A stretch of DNA of 64,000 nucleotides from Streptomyces violaceusniger (GCA_005405945.1 BJHW01000001.1:8680001-8744000), one strand, 5' to 3'; positions 26,825 through 36,453 are shown, numbered from the stretch's first letter. Program-made: numbers and translations. The notes: a model not told the origin generated them from the letters alone.

Positions 26825-28226
26825 TTATGTGGGGTCGAGGCCGTGGCTGCGAAGCCAGGCCAAAGGGTCTATCGCGTCGCCGCCGCCGGGGTGCACTTCA
26901 AGATGCAAGTGCGGCCCCGACGAGTTGCCTGAGCTTCCGGCGTAGGCGATGACCTCTCCCGCCTTCACGTGGCCGGCCCGGACTTCGGCACTGGCGAGGT
27001 GGCAGTACCAGGTCTCGGTGCCATCGGGAGCGGTGACGATGACCATGTTTCCGTAGAACGGATTCCATTTGGCCTCGACCGTGCCGTCGGTGACGGCCAT
27101 CACCGGGGTGTTCATGGGCACGGGGAAGTCGAGTCCGGTATGCCGGCTGGACCACATGGAGCCAGCTGCTCCGAACAGTTCGCCGACTCCTCGCTGTGCG
27201 ACGGGAAGAGCGAACTTTGGGCGGAGTGCCTCCTTACGTGCCGCTTCCGCCTTTCTGTGTGCGGCTTCGGCCGCCTTGCGCCTCTGCTCCTGCAGTTGTC
27301 GTTGCTTGAGGTCGATACGTTGCTGCGTACGGCTGGCGCGATCGGCGAAGTCGTCTGCGCCACGTGTCACACCGGCGAGCTGCGCGTCGAGCTTGCCGTT
27401 GGCGGCCGTTGGCGCGATCGCCGGTGCGGTGTCCGGGGCGGCTTGTGTGGCCTTCTCGCCCTGGTCGTCGACGCTGATGGAGACGGCTGCCGCCCCTGTG
27501 ATGGCCATAACGACAGCGGACGGAACCGCGACGGTCAGGAGCGCGGATCGCCGGGCGGACGCACGGCGGTTACGGGCGTCGGCACGGCTCGGTCCGGGTG
27601 AGGTGATCCCCACGTCCTCGGTAGCGTCCTGGGAGTGCGCTACCTGCCAGGGCGCCTGATCGGCCTGAGGGGAAAGGAGGTTCGGTGAGGCAGGAGACCC
27701 GCGGGAAGCGTCGGATTCCGCCAAGGCGCCCGTTCGCCACGTCTGCGACTGCGACTCGCACTCTTCGGGGTCTACTGTGGAGTAGGCCCCATTGCGGCAC
27801 TCACCGGTGAAATCCCCCACTGGGCTATGTACCCGCTCGAGTCTGCCGGGCGGCCGAGGTCGGCCGCGGACGAGCTCGTCTCCGCATGGCCGTGGGCGTC
27901 CCACATCGTGGTGGAGTCATAGCCGTGGGCGTTGTACGACAGTCGATGGGCGGACTCGTCGTCATGGGCGGCTGTGGTGTCGTACACGCTGGGTGTCGCG
28001 CCGAACAGCGGGTCATCGTCGTCGTAACCGCTGAATCTCGCACCGCCGTGCTGGGCACCATCCCGGTAGGCAGGGTGGATCCCGTAGGCGGCGTCGGGGC
28101 GTGACCGGTCCCGGCCGGGGCCCAGCCCCCCGACGGCTGTCGCTCGTTAACCACTGGCTTCTCTTCTGTCTTGGCGGCAGGAGCACCGGCCGCGACGGTG
28201 TTCGAGCGGTGCGCGGCATCGGTCAT
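26825..28226 (-). pseudogene. M23-family peptidase with long disordered N-terminus, two frameshifts
   Basis: The C-terminal 300 residues are clear: a membrane helix (LLTVAVPSAVVMAITGAAAV), a coiled coil (DFADRASRTQQRIDLKQRQL), and an M23 domain with HTGLDFP, WYCHLAS and GPHLHLEV zinc and catalytic residues. Upstream, the Asp/Tyr/His-rich segment (YDDDDPLFGATPSVYDTTA) and the start (MTDAAHRSNTVAAGAP, ATG 28226) are each in other frames. Adding a base at 27814-27818 and at 28096-28099 joins all three. Such Streptomyces proteins act on peptidoglycan outside the membrane. Confidence 0.85.
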
Positions 28227-28472
28227 CGTCAACGGGTCTCAGTACTCCAGCGAAGCCATCCCCTCGTGTGCGGGCACCTGAGGTGGGAGCTCCTCAGAGC
28301 GAGGTCGCGGATCGACCCCCGGCTAATCTACTTAACAATATAGTGAATGGTTCAACCGGGGGATGAGCGGGGGCGACCCGCGCCGATGCTGCTCGTGTCC
28401 GGCCTGGGCGCGGTTGGGGGACCGGTCGTCGGAACGTCGTCGGCGCGGCCGACATGGCGTTTCGCGGAGGGG
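28227..28472. promoter_or_regulatory. Promoter region of the M23 gene with an AT-rich patch
   Basis: The stretch near 28322-28350 (around CTTAACAATATAG) is strikingly AT-rich for this genome and lies about 100 bases upstream of the peptidase start. No clear -35/-10 pair or perfect dyad could be set. Confidence 0.35.
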
Positions 28473-29339
28473 TCAGTGGCCGCCGCTCGATTCGACGGCG
28501 AGGCGCTTGGTGAAGGTCTTGCCACCGTCCTTCGACTCGTAGACGCCGCTCTGCGTCGCGGCCAGGACGTGCCGGGCGTCGACGGCGGTGAGCGTCTGAG
28601 GCTGTCCGCCGGGGACGGTGGCGAGCTTCTTCCATGTCGCACCGCCGTCGGTACTGCGGTTCAGCCCGCCGGAGGTGTCGATGCCGTAGAGGGCGTTCTT
28701 GGCCTTCCAGGAGAGGAAGGCCATCACTGGCTGCTTGCCCTCGGCGAAGGTCTTGCCGCCGTCCGTACTGCGGGCGACTCCCTCCGCGGTGGTGGCGAGC
28801 ACGAGGTCGGCGTCATCCGGGTTGACCGCGATGTCGAGCGCCTGGAACGTGGCTCCGTCCTTCCAGGTGGTGCCGTCCTTGCTGGTGCGGAGCAGGCCAC
28901 CAGTGGAGTCGTAGCCGTAGACGGTGCCGTGTGCGTAGTCCAGGGCGTGGAAGTCGGACTTCCCTGAGAGGGAGAGCGACCTCCAGCTCCTGCCCGCGTC
29001 GGTGCTCTTGATCAGTCCCTTGTTGCCGGGACCGTCCGCTCCGGAGGCGGGGTGGCCGCTGGCGTAAAAGGTCTTGCCCTGGGCCACCGTGAAGCCCATG
29101 AAGTCGTCCTTGCTGTCGCCCACCAGTTGGGGCTTGCCCTTGGGGCCGGGGGTGTAGATGCCTTCGTGGGTCGCGACGTACAGGCGCTGGTCGGACGGGT
29201 CCAGCCCGAGTCCGTGGATGTGGCTGACAGTCGTGACGGCATCGGACGATTCCGTGTCGCCGTCTCCGCTGGAGCAGGCGGCCAGTGTGAGGCCGAGGGC
29301 GACGGCGATGGCTGCCTGGACGGCGCGGTGCGTCTTCAT
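28473..29339 (-). CDS. F510_1955-type BNR-repeat lipoprotein
   Basis: 288 residues from ATG 29339, after CGAGGACCC. Signal peptide with lipobox LGLTLAACSSG, then HIHGLGLDP and repeated Asp-box sequences (KSTDAGRSWRS, RTSKDGTTWKDG, RSTDGGKTFAEG, RSTDGGATWKK, ESKDGGKTFTKR) of a beta-propeller. The family is named for a glycosylhydrolase-like fold but has no shown activity. It is the gene downstream of DUF305, a pair often seen together in actinobacteria. Confidence 0.85.
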   Translation of the reverse strand: MKTHRAVQAAIAVALGLTLAACSSGDGDTESSDAVTTVSHIHGLGLDPSDQRLYVATHEGIYTPGPKGKPQLVGDSKDDFMGFTVAQGKTFYASGHPASGADGPGNKGLIKSTDAGRSWRSLSLSGKSDFHALDYAHGTVYGYDSTGGLLRTSKDGTTWKDGATFQALDIAVNPDDADLVLATTAEGVARSTDGGKTFAEGKQPVMAFLSWKAKNALYGIDTSGGLNRSTDGGATWKKLATVPGGQPQTLTAVDARHVLAATQSGVYESKDGGKTFTKRLAVESSGGH

Positions 29340-29472
29340 GGGTCCTCGTTGAATCGGGGGGCGGGCCGGGACATGACCGGGCGCGGCCCGAGTAAGGAGT
29401 GTTGGGGGCGGTGACCGCCCCGGGCTCACCGGAGTGACCGGCTGAGCCCGGAACGGTCAGCGTGTGATCGGA

Positions 29473-30182
29473 TCAGAGCTTGTCGAGCATGCCCTGGAGC
29501 TGCTTGACCTCGGCGGTCTGGGTCTTCACCACATCCTCGGCGAGCTTCTTCGCCGTGGCGTTCTTACCGTTCTTCTGCTCGTCCTTGGCCATGTCGATCG
29601 CCCCGTTGTGGTGGCCGATCATCATCTGCGCGAACTTCTTGTCGAAGTCCGCGCCCTTGGCGGCCTTCAGCTCCTTCATGTCCTTGTCGGACATCATCCC
29701 GGGCATGCCCGAGTCGTCGGAGCTGCCGGAGCCGTGGTCCATACCGGGCATGCTGCTGTCGGAGCCGTGGTCCATGCCGGGCATGCTGCTGCCGGACTCG
29801 GGCTTGCCCCATGCCTTGAGCCAGGACTTCATCTTCTTGATCTCGGGATCCTGAGCCTTCTCGATGTCCCCGGCGAGGGTCTTGATCTTGGCGTCCTCCG
29901 CCTGCTCGTCGGCGAGCTTGGACATCTCGACGGCCTGCTCGTGGTGGGGATCATCATCTGCGCGAACTTCACGTCCGCGTCGTTGAACGTGCCCGGTGCG
30001 GGGTTCTCCCCGGTGGTCGCGCTCGCCGAGGCGGAGTTCTTGCTCTTGCTCCCGTGGTCCATGCCGCTCATGTCGTCGTCGTTGCCACAGGCAGCGAGGA
30101 CCAGGCCTGCGGCGGCGACGGTGCTGACGAGAGCGATGCGGCGGACGCGCGGACGCAGCGTGCTGCGCTTGATGGCGGTCAT
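29473..30182 (-). pseudogene. DUF305 lipoprotein, one frameshift
   Basis: ATG 30182 with GAGG 8 bases before. Lipobox VLAACGNDD, then FNDADVKFAQMMIP; the frame shifts at the G-run 29946-29949 (C on the coding strand) and continues HHEQAVEMSKLADEQ, a Met/Gly/His linker (MPGMDHGS repeated), and a second DUF305 half with FAQMMIGHHNGAIDMAKDE. The two HH motifs per protein are the DUF305 hallmark and may bind metal. One added base restores about 236 residues. Confidence 0.88.
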
Positions 30183-30268
30183 GTCGAAAACCTCGTGTTG
30201 TCTGTTCTGCGGAAAGCGTGTCGAACGGGGTACGCGGGCAGCGCGAGCCGCCCGCGGTGGCGTTCGGC

Positions 30269-30721
30269 CTAGATCCGCAGGACTGACAGTTGAGCGAGGT
30301 CAGGTGGTCTGGGCGGAGGGGGATTGGGGCGCAGGGCCGCCACGGCGCCGTCGCGAAGCCGTGCCAGCCAGTCCGTCCCGCGGCTCAGAACCGCCCGGAG
30401 AAGACTGGCGAGAATCCACGTGCCGAGCACGGCCACGCACAGCGAGGCCATGTCCATCCCCGTGGCCGGGGAGTGGGAGGACGTCTTGCCGTCCTGATGC
30501 GAGTCCGACGTGTGCGAGGAGACGACAACGCCCTGCGGCGAGGACATGCCGCCGCCTGGGTGGGCGGTCGTGGCCGATGCGTGAGCCGCTCCCATGCTCG
30601 TGTCGGCGGCGCTGTCGGGATGGCCCATCGAGTGCATCACGAAAATGCCCATCGCGAGCACGACGACGAGCAGGAGGTGCCCGAGGGCGCCTCCCGTTCG
30701 TGCGCATCGGCTCACATGCAC
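30269..30721 (-). CDS. DUF6153 family protein
   Basis: 150 residues, GTG 30721 preceded by GGAG at 7 bases (GTG 30715 possible). N-terminal helix LLLVVVLAMGIFVMHSMGH, a His/Ser/Met-rich loop, a second helix (LCVAVLGTWILASLLRAVL) and a Pro-rich tail. Divergent from the 30854 gene across a BlaI-like dyad. Role unknown; His/Met content suggests metal contact, which is inference. Confidence 0.75.
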   Translation of the reverse strand: MHVSRCARTGGALGHLLLVVVLAMGIFVMHSMGHPDSAADTSMGAAHASATTAHPGGGMSSPQGVVVSSHTSDSHQDGKTSSHSPATGMDMASLCVAVLGTWILASLLRAVLSRGTDWLARLRDGAVAALRPNPPPPRPPDLAQLSVLRI

Positions 30722-30808
30722 GTCGTGGCTCCATCCGTGGTCGCTTCGCCGTCCGACACTACCGAAGCGGACCGGATCATGCTGTGCGGGTCGGGCACTG
30801 AGGTGACC

Positions 30809-30825
30809 TACTAAGCTGTTTGGCA
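30809..30825. promoter_or_regulatory. BlaI-like dyad, site C
   Basis: TACTAAG-CTG-TTTGGCA. On the reverse strand it contains ACTGC-N7-CTTAG, as do sites at 32797 and 34058. Lies in the divergent promoter region, 29 bases before the operon that encodes the BlaI-type repressor. Confidence 0.5.
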
Positions 30826-30853
30826 GTAATGGTAACGGCAGAGGGGCGGGCGC

Positions 30854-31411
30854 ATGCGTACGTGGACGCCATATCAGTGGGTGGCGGCGGTGGCTGTGGC
30901 CCTTGTCGCCGGAGCTGCGATCGGTGTGCCGACCGGAGTCGTACCCACGCCCTTCTATACCCGGATGACCCCGGTGCTGTGGTGGAACTATCCGGTCTGG
31001 GCGGCGTCCTCGCTGCTCATGGGACTGCTGGTGGCGACGTACATGCATGGGCCTCGGGCCGCGCGGGCCGAGGGACCGCGAGGGCGCCGGGCGCTGCTCG
31101 CGGGCGTGCTGTCCGCGTTCGCCGTCGGTTGCCCGATCTGCAACAAGCTGGTGGTGCTGGCCCTCGGAATGAGCGGAGCCCTCTCGTACTGGGCCCCCGC
31201 ACAGCCAGTCCTGGCCATGGCCTCGCTGGCACTGCTCGCACACGCCCTGGTACGGCGTCTGCGTACGGCCGCCGCTTGCCCCGCACCGGTCGCGCCTTCT
31301 CGCCAAGGCCCCGCAGGGCTCCAGGACTCCGCCCACTACGATGAGCGGTCACTGGTGCCGGAGGCTTCGCATTCCGGGGGCGAAGGGAGCGAACGTGCGT
31401 CAGCTGGGTGA
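30854..31411 (+). CDS. Membrane protein with CPIC motif
   Basis: 185 residues. Four hydrophobic segments (WVAAVAVALVAGAAIGV, LWWNYPVWAASSLLMGLLVA, ALLAGVLSAFAVGCPICNKL, VLAMASLALLAHALV). The CPICN in the third suggests a redox-active or metal-binding cysteine pair in the membrane, as in small thiol-disulfide membrane proteins. Its 3' end overlaps the start of the BlaI gene by 17 bases, so the three genes form an operon. Family not named. Confidence 0.75.
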   Translation: MRTWTPYQWVAAVAVALVAGAAIGVPTGVVPTPFYTRMTPVLWWNYPVWAASSLLMGLLVATYMHGPRAARAEGPRGRRALLAGVLSAFAVGCPICNKLVVLALGMSGALSYWAPAQPVLAMASLALLAHALVRRLRTAAACPAPVAPSRQGPAGLQDSAHYDERSLVPEASHSGGEGSERASAG

Positions 31412-31763
31412 ACTCGAGGCGGAGATCATGCACCGCCTGTGGGCCTGGGGGCGGCCGGCGACCGCGCGCGACGTACTGGTGGACCTCAGCAAGAAGCGGC
31501 CCATCGCCTACAGCACGGTGAAGACCGTGGCCGACATTCTGCACAGCAAGGGCATGCTGAAGCGGCACAAGGAGGGGCGGGCCTGGGTGTACGAGCCCAC
31601 GTGTACCCGGCAGCAGTACACGGCGTCGCAGATGCAGGAGGCGCTGGGCGGCAACCCGGATCCGGTCGGAACTCTGGTCAGTTTCATCGAACAGATCACG
31701 CCGGAAGAGGCGGACGCCCTACGCTCGGCTCTCCGAGCGGCCAAAAAACGGAGCGACGCGTGA
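31395..31763 (+). CDS. BlaI/MecI/CopY-family transcriptional repressor
   Basis: 122 residues from GTG 31395 (GGGAG upstream). Winged helix: LGELEAEIMHRLWAWGRPAT, KRPIAYSTVKTVADILHSKG and GMLKRHKEGRAWVYEP; C-terminal dimerisation helices. Repressors of this family are cleaved or released after signalling from an M56 membrane protease, and the next gene encodes exactly such a protein. Likely binds the dyads at 30809, 32797 and 34058. Confidence 0.92.
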   Translation: MRQLGELEAEIMHRLWAWGRPATARDVLVDLSKKRPIAYSTVKTVADILHSKGMLKRHKEGRAWVYEPTCTRQQYTASQMQEALGGNPDPVGTLVSFIEQITPEEADALRSALRAAKKRSDA

Positions 31764-32668
31764 TCACAGCTGTGGCACTGGCCGGATACGCGGCCCTGGT
31801 GGGCGCCGCGATGCCGCCTCTGCTGTCACAGGCGCGGTGGCCCCACCGCGCTCCGGTCATAGCGATCTTCGCATGGCAGGGACTCATGGTGACGTTCGTC
31901 GTCGCCACCGCGCTCACGGTGTACCACCTGGTCCTGGCTGAGCACCATGTACATGAGGGACTCCTCGGTCTGCTCAGTGTCTGCGGCTTGGCCGGCGACG
32001 CCCCGGTAAGCGAGTCCGCGCCCACCCTCGGGGACACCCTGGCGCTCAGCGCCCCCGCCGTGATCGTGCTGCTGCCTCTGGGCTGGTTCGCGCTCTGCAC
32101 CTGGCGGGCCCGCCGAGCGCGGCAGCGTCACCTCGACATGCTCGCCCTGATCGGTGAGCCGGCCCCCGGATACGACGCCACAGTCGTGGACCATGACACA
32201 CCCGCCGTGTACTGCCTTCCCGGGCGTCGGCGTCGTGTCGTCATCACCCGGGGGGCCCTCGACGTCCTGTCTGATGCCCAGATGCGTGCCGTGCTGGAAC
32301 ATGAGCGCGCTCACATCGAGGGCAGGCACCACCTTCTCCATCTGCTCGTGGACGCGTTCTCCCGCGCCTTCCCGGGCCTGCCGCTCGCCGGGCACGCCAA
32401 GGCGCAGATCGCGCTGCTGGTGGAGATGATCGCGGATGACAGAGCCCTGCGAAGCCACTCCAGGGACGCACTGGCGACCGCCATGTGTGAGGTAGCCGCG
32501 GGACAGGCGCCGCGGGGAGCCCTGGGCGTCGGCGGGCCGGGTGCCCTCATCCGGCTGCGCCGCGTCCTCACACCGCAACCCCGGCCGCACCGTGTGACGT
32601 GGCTGGGTGTCGTGGCGGCCAGCGCGGCGGCTCCGCTGCTGCCCCTGCTCGTGGCCTGCGGCCCCTGA
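31760..32668 (+). CDS. M56-family membrane metallopeptidase (BlaR1-like)
   Basis: 302 residues, GTG overlapping the repressor stop. Several membrane helices and the zinc site HERAH in AVLEHERAHIEGRHHLLHL. It lacks a penicillin-binding sensor domain, so the signal it senses is not necessarily beta-lactam. Probably inactivates the BlaI-type repressor. Confidence 0.88.
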   Translation: MITAVALAGYAALVGAAMPPLLSQARWPHRAPVIAIFAWQGLMVTFVVATALTVYHLVLAEHHVHEGLLGLLSVCGLAGDAPVSESAPTLGDTLALSAPAVIVLLPLGWFALCTWRARRARQRHLDMLALIGEPAPGYDATVVDHDTPAVYCLPGRRRRVVITRGALDVLSDAQMRAVLEHERAHIEGRHHLLHLLVDAFSRAFPGLPLAGHAKAQIALLVEMIADDRALRSHSRDALATAMCEVAAGQAPRGALGVGGPGALIRLRRVLTPQPRPHRVTWLGVVAASAAAPLLPLLVACGP

Positions 32669-33098
32669 CCACACCACCCCCCGCCCCGACTCCTGTCCCA
32701 CACACCTCCCGGGAGCCCCGGCCCGCCTTCCTGCCTGCGCCAGGGGCGCCGCCCGAGCAGAGGCTCCCGGTTGGCGAGGTGCTGCCGACAGCATACTGCT
32801 ATGCCGCTTAGCGGTTCGCGACGGGGGGCGAGAGGGTGGCGGGAGGGCGCCGGAGCGCCGGAGGTGCGGTACGGAGCTTGGAGCGCCACGCCGAGCGACA
32901 TCGCGATCTGGGCCGTTCCGTTCGGCATCGGCGCTGGTCCTCGATCGCCGTCTTCTCCGCACCCGCGGTCTTCCTCATCCGTTCGGCGAGGCGCACGGTG
33001 CCTCAGGACCTGATCTCGCCCGCCGAACGCCGAACGCCGACCCCGCGCCGCTCGCCGGGGCCGGCTTCCGGGATGTACGCGCACAGGAACCGGCCCCG
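32669..33098. other. Intergenic region carrying BlaI-like site B
   Basis: 430 bases between convergent M56 and DUF5134 genes. Plus frames after the dyad are Arg-rich and unrecognised; the dyad suggests a promoter for a gene now lost or unseen. Confidence 0.4.
32797..32813. promoter_or_regulatory. BlaI-like dyad, site B
   Basis: TGCTATG-CCG-CTTAGCG; shares ACTGCTATG and CTTAG at identical spacing with the site at 34058. Confidence 0.5.
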
Positions 33099-33962
33099 TC
33101 AGACGACCATCATCAAGAGCATCGCGGACATGGTTCCACCCATGCCGACATGCGCTGCCAGCGCCGCGTCCGGTGCGGCGCCGAGCTTGCGACGGCGGCC
33201 CTGGCCTGCCCGCTCGCCGGTCCGGGTCCTGTCCCAGACGGAGATCGTCAAGGACACCAGGAAGACGATCACCGTGTCCGGCATGGAGAGCAGCCAGCGC
33301 CCCCAGTTGCGGCCCCGGCCGCCCTCCCGGCTCGCGGCCATGCCACCCTCGCCGGTACCCCGGACCCGGGCCCACACGGATGCGCCGATCGACAGCAGGA
33401 AGTAGACAGCCAGCGCCGCGACCGCAAAGCGCCACACGGGAGTCGACCCCACGGCTCCCCCGTCATCGGTGGCGGCAGTGGTCATGCCGGGCATGTCCAT
33501 TCCAGGCATGGATCCCATGCCGTCCATGTGGCTCATGTCGGCCGCGTTCCCCATGTTTTCCATCCCCGGCATGTGTGCCATCGAGGAGCCGCCCAGCGCG
33601 AGAACCGGACCGGACGACGTGCTGGTCATGGCGAGCGTCATGATCACCATGCCGACGCTGCCGACGACGAGGTGCACCCAGTGGCGGCCGTGCTTCCAGC
33701 CGCATTCGCGGGTGTGCTTGACCGCCAAGGCGACGCCACCGAGTCCGAGCAGGGCGAACACCGCTGCCCACCACATGCCGTAGCTCGCGTACCAGGCGAC
33801 AGTGGCGGGCAGGGCCATAGCGGCCATGCACAGACCCATCAGCAGCTCACCCACCGCTGCGAACCGGGTTTCACCGTTGGTGGTCGCCACCCGTACCGCG
33901 CTGACGGCGGCTACGAGGACGGACACCACCGCCACGGACCAACTGAGGGTCATAGTTCCCAT
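33099..33962 (-). CDS. DUF5134 membrane protein
   Basis: 287 residues from ATG 33962 (GGAAGG upstream). Seven or so hydrophobic segments separated by a Met/Gly/His-rich loop (HMPGMENMGNAADMSHM, then DGMGSMPGMDMPGM) that looks suited to copper or other soft-metal contact. DUF5134 has no proven function. A BlaI-like dyad lies about 95 bases upstream. Confidence 0.8.
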   Translation of the reverse strand: MGTMTLSWSVAVVSVLVAAVSAVRVATTNGETRFAAVGELLMGLCMAAMALPATVAWYASYGMWWAAVFALLGLGGVALAVKHTRECGWKHGRHWVHLVVGSVGMVIMTLAMTSTSSGPVLALGGSSMAHMPGMENMGNAADMSHMDGMGSMPGMDMPGMTTAATDDGGAVGSTPVWRFAVAALAVYFLLSIGASVWARVRGTGEGGMAASREGGRGRNWGRWLLSMPDTVIVFLVSLTISVWDRTRTGERAGQGRRRKLGAAPDAALAAHVGMGGTMSAMLLMMVV

Positions 33963-34057
33963 GTTCACCTTCCTGATCGCCCGAACCCCACAGCCGGGTG
34001 CGGTCGTGTGCCGACTCTCCGTGCGGCGCGCTCGGTCGCCCACTGTGGGCCGTGAAC

Positions 34058-34074
34058 TGCTATGACACTTAGTA
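34058..34074. promoter_or_regulatory. BlaI-like dyad, site A
   Basis: TGCTATG-ACA-CTTAGTA, imperfect dyad (half sites TGCTATG and TACTAAG), upstream of the DUF5134 gene. Confidence 0.5.
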
Positions 34075-34305
34075 CGTTTCGGCGGGGATCGGTGTTCACG
34101 GGGAAGGAATGCTTTCGCGCTGCGGCCCCTCCGGCCGGCTCAGGGGCGTCAGCTCGGATCCTGAAGCGACGACCGGAAACCGGTATCGCGGACCGCCGGA
34201 GCCAACACACTCGACTGCTGGACGGCAGGACCGTCGAGGCAGCCCATGTCAACTGACAGCGGCGGGAGCGCGATCTGAACAAGGGCAGGAGCAGGCGCTC
34301 GTCTG

Positions 34306-35475
34306 CTATGCGTCTTCGTTGATCAAATCGTCTGGCGGAGGGCTCCCCGCAGGGGCGGTGATCAGCGGCGACTCACATGCCGAATCTTCGCCTACCACGG
34401 TCAGGTCGTCGCCCAGGGCCGCGGCGATTTCGGCAGCCCGGGAGTGATCGTCCAATCGGCGCGTCAGGTAGGCGCAGGCGTGGTGATGCCGGAGTGACCA
34501 CCAGGCCACGGAACCGCCGATCCCACCTTTGGCGATCTTGCCCTTGTCGCGTACGAAGCCCAGTGTCCAGGTGATCTCGGTGCCGAAGACCTCGTCGTAG
34601 TCAGTGACTTGGGAGGCGAGGAGCTCGGTGTGCAGCCTCGAGCCGAGCAGTTCTCGTACCGGTCCGTCCTCGTTGGTGAGACAGGAGAAGAACGCGGCCA
34701 TTGCCGTCGCGGTCGTATGCAGGTTGACTGCCCCGAAGACCGATTGCCGCCAGGCCCGGGAGTTGGCCCACTCCGTGTCCAGGACTCCGGCGGGGATCTG
34801 AAGCCACGGTGCCGCGTGGAGTAGCCGCGGCCAGTTCGGGTCCGCGTACTCCAGGTCGGCGACACGGTTCAGTGCGTGATCCGGCACGCCGAACCAAGCA
34901 TCGAGGTTCAGCGCGGGCCGCACCGTATCGTTGAATATCTCTCCCAGCGTGGCCCCGGCGCCCGCGCGCAGGATGCCGTCGACCAGGTGGCCGTAGGTCA
35001 ACGCGTGTTCCCCGAGTGATGTCCCGGGAACGTACTCCGGCGCCGCCCGTGCCAGGCTTACCCGCAGCCCACTGTCATCCAGCGGGTCAAGACCTGCGGC
35101 TTCGGGTCCGAAGCGCGGCTGACCCGCCCGGTGTGTGAGCACGTGGCGGAGGGTGGTTCGTTCCTTGCCCCGGACCCCGTACTCGCTCCAGTACCTGGCG
35201 ATCGGCTCGTCCAGTGCCAGCGCACCATCGCGAACCGCCACCAGGGCGGCGAGCGTGACGAACGACTTCGACAGCGAGTATGGCTGGACCAGCGTGTCGC
35301 CACGCCATGGACGGCTCCGTCCGGCATCAACCCAGCCGGCGTTCAGCCGGACGACCTCGCGGCCCTCGCGCCAGACCGATACGCCCGCCCCTGTTTCCAG
35401 ACCGCTGTCCACCAGTCGCTGGAAGACCTGACGCACCGCGTCATACCCGTCCTCAGCGAACCCCTCAACGTTCAT
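34306..35475 (-). CDS. Class C beta-lactamase-like serine hydrolase
   Basis: 389 residues, ATG 35475. Ser-Lys pair in YSLSKSFVTLAALV, tyrosine motif TYGHLVDG and late glycine-rich GGIGGSVAWW. No signal peptide, so likely a cytosolic esterase/EstB-type member and not a secreted beta-lactamase. Upstream is the short region with the CsoR-type box of the opposite gene. Confidence 0.88.
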   Translation of the reverse strand: MNVEGFAEDGYDAVRQVFQRLVDSGLETGAGVSVWREGREVVRLNAGWVDAGRSRPWRGDTLVQPYSLSKSFVTLAALVAVRDGALALDEPIARYWSEYGVRGKERTTLRHVLTHRAGQPRFGPEAAGLDPLDDSGLRVSLARAAPEYVPGTSLGEHALTYGHLVDGILRAGAGATLGEIFNDTVRPALNLDAWFGVPDHALNRVADLEYADPNWPRLLHAAPWLQIPAGVLDTEWANSRAWRQSVFGAVNLHTTATAMAAFFSCLTNEDGPVRELLGSRLHTELLASQVTDYDEVFGTEITWTLGFVRDKGKIAKGGIGGSVAWWSLRHHHACAYLTRRLDDHSRAAEIAAALGDDLTVVGEDSACESPLITAPAGSPPPDDLINEDA

Positions 35476-35570
35476 TGCACCCGCCTCTACGTGCGATCAG
35501 GTAGCTGTCAGCCGAGTAACTCGGACAACGTGCCGTTCTCTCAGGGATGCGCCCCTGAAACAGCGGGAGG

Positions 35571-35587
35571 ATACCCCCAAGGGGTAT
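35571..35587. promoter_or_regulatory. CsoR/CstR-type operator
   Basis: ATACCCC-CAA-GGGGTAT, a perfect inverted repeat of the G-tract form bound by copper or persulfide sensing CsoR-family repressors. It lies directly before the truncated ccdA. Confidence 0.7.
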
Positions 35588-35600
35588 ATCGCGGCAAAGG

Positions 35601-36184
35601 TTGAGGCAAGCGGAAACGCTGGTCGTTGTCTTCGTGCTCGGCTTCGCTGCCCTGTTCGCCGCCTACGGGGCCCTGTTCGGCGGCATCAGCACCCTCCTCT
35701 TCGCTCACCAGGGCACACTCATCAAGGTCTTGGGCGTACTGACGATCGCTCTCGGGCTGATGTTCATGGGGGTTCTGGAGCGGGTTCCGCTGCTCTCCCG
35801 CACTCTGCGGCCCCGCTTCACCCCCGCGCCGGCCTGGCGAGCGCTCCCCTGCTGGGCGTGATGTTCGGACTCGGCTGGACCCCGTGTATCGGCCCCACGC
35901 TCTCCGCCGTGCTCTCACTCTCGCTCACCACCGGATCGGCGAGCCGTGGCGCGTTTCTGGCATTCCTCTATGCCCTGGGCATCGGTATCCCGTTCATGCT
36001 GTTCACACTGGCCCTCGGTAAGAGCCTCCGCGTCTTCGACTTCGCCCGTCGGCACACCCGTGGCGTCATGCGCACAGGTGGGGCCCTGCTCGTATTGGTC
36101 GGCCTGCTGCAGGTCAGTGGCCTGTGGAGTCAAATGATCAGCGCCATGCAGAGCTGGGTCAGCGGATACCAGCTCCCCTTGTGA
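35601..36184 (+). pseudogene. ccdA: Cytochrome c biogenesis protein CcdA, N-terminally truncated and frameshifted
   Basis: Recognisable from the middle of the family: VFVLGFAALFAAYGALFGG, VLGVLTIALGLMFMGV, shift at the C-run 35821-35825, then GVMFGLGWTPCIGPTLSAVL with a conserved redox Cys, and two more helices. The first helix with the partner Cys (CVLP motif) is missing, so even with the shift repaired it would lack half of the disulfide-transfer pair. Confidence 0.85.
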
Positions 36185-36453
36185 CACCCCTGCACGCCAC
36201 GGGCCGGACGCCATGACCACGGTGATTCCTCGCGAGGCGGGGATGATGGCGCTGGCGGTCACCAGTCCCCACCGGCCACGTCTTACTGACGCCGGGGCGG
36301 GTGCGCGAAGCGGCGGGCCGATCCCCGGACACTTCACCCAACCGCCGACCCCTTACGGGCGACGCCGATGACGCCGCGGCTTCACCGCTGGTCACGCTGA
36401 TGATGGCCGTGCCGTCCAGATCATCGGAAGCAGAAGACCGGCCTCGGGCTTCG
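36185..36453. other. Intergenic region, no gene seen
   Basis: Only short frames; ends at the siderophore operon terminator. Confidence 0.5.

Noticed and set aside
28322..28350. AT-rich patch as an ArsR-type operator
   Set aside because: No real dyad beyond three base pairs at the edges; kept only as promoter region.
34306..35475. Secreted beta-lactamase controlled by BlaI
   Set aside because: No signal peptide and no BlaI-like dyad at its promoter; better as an esterase-type family member.
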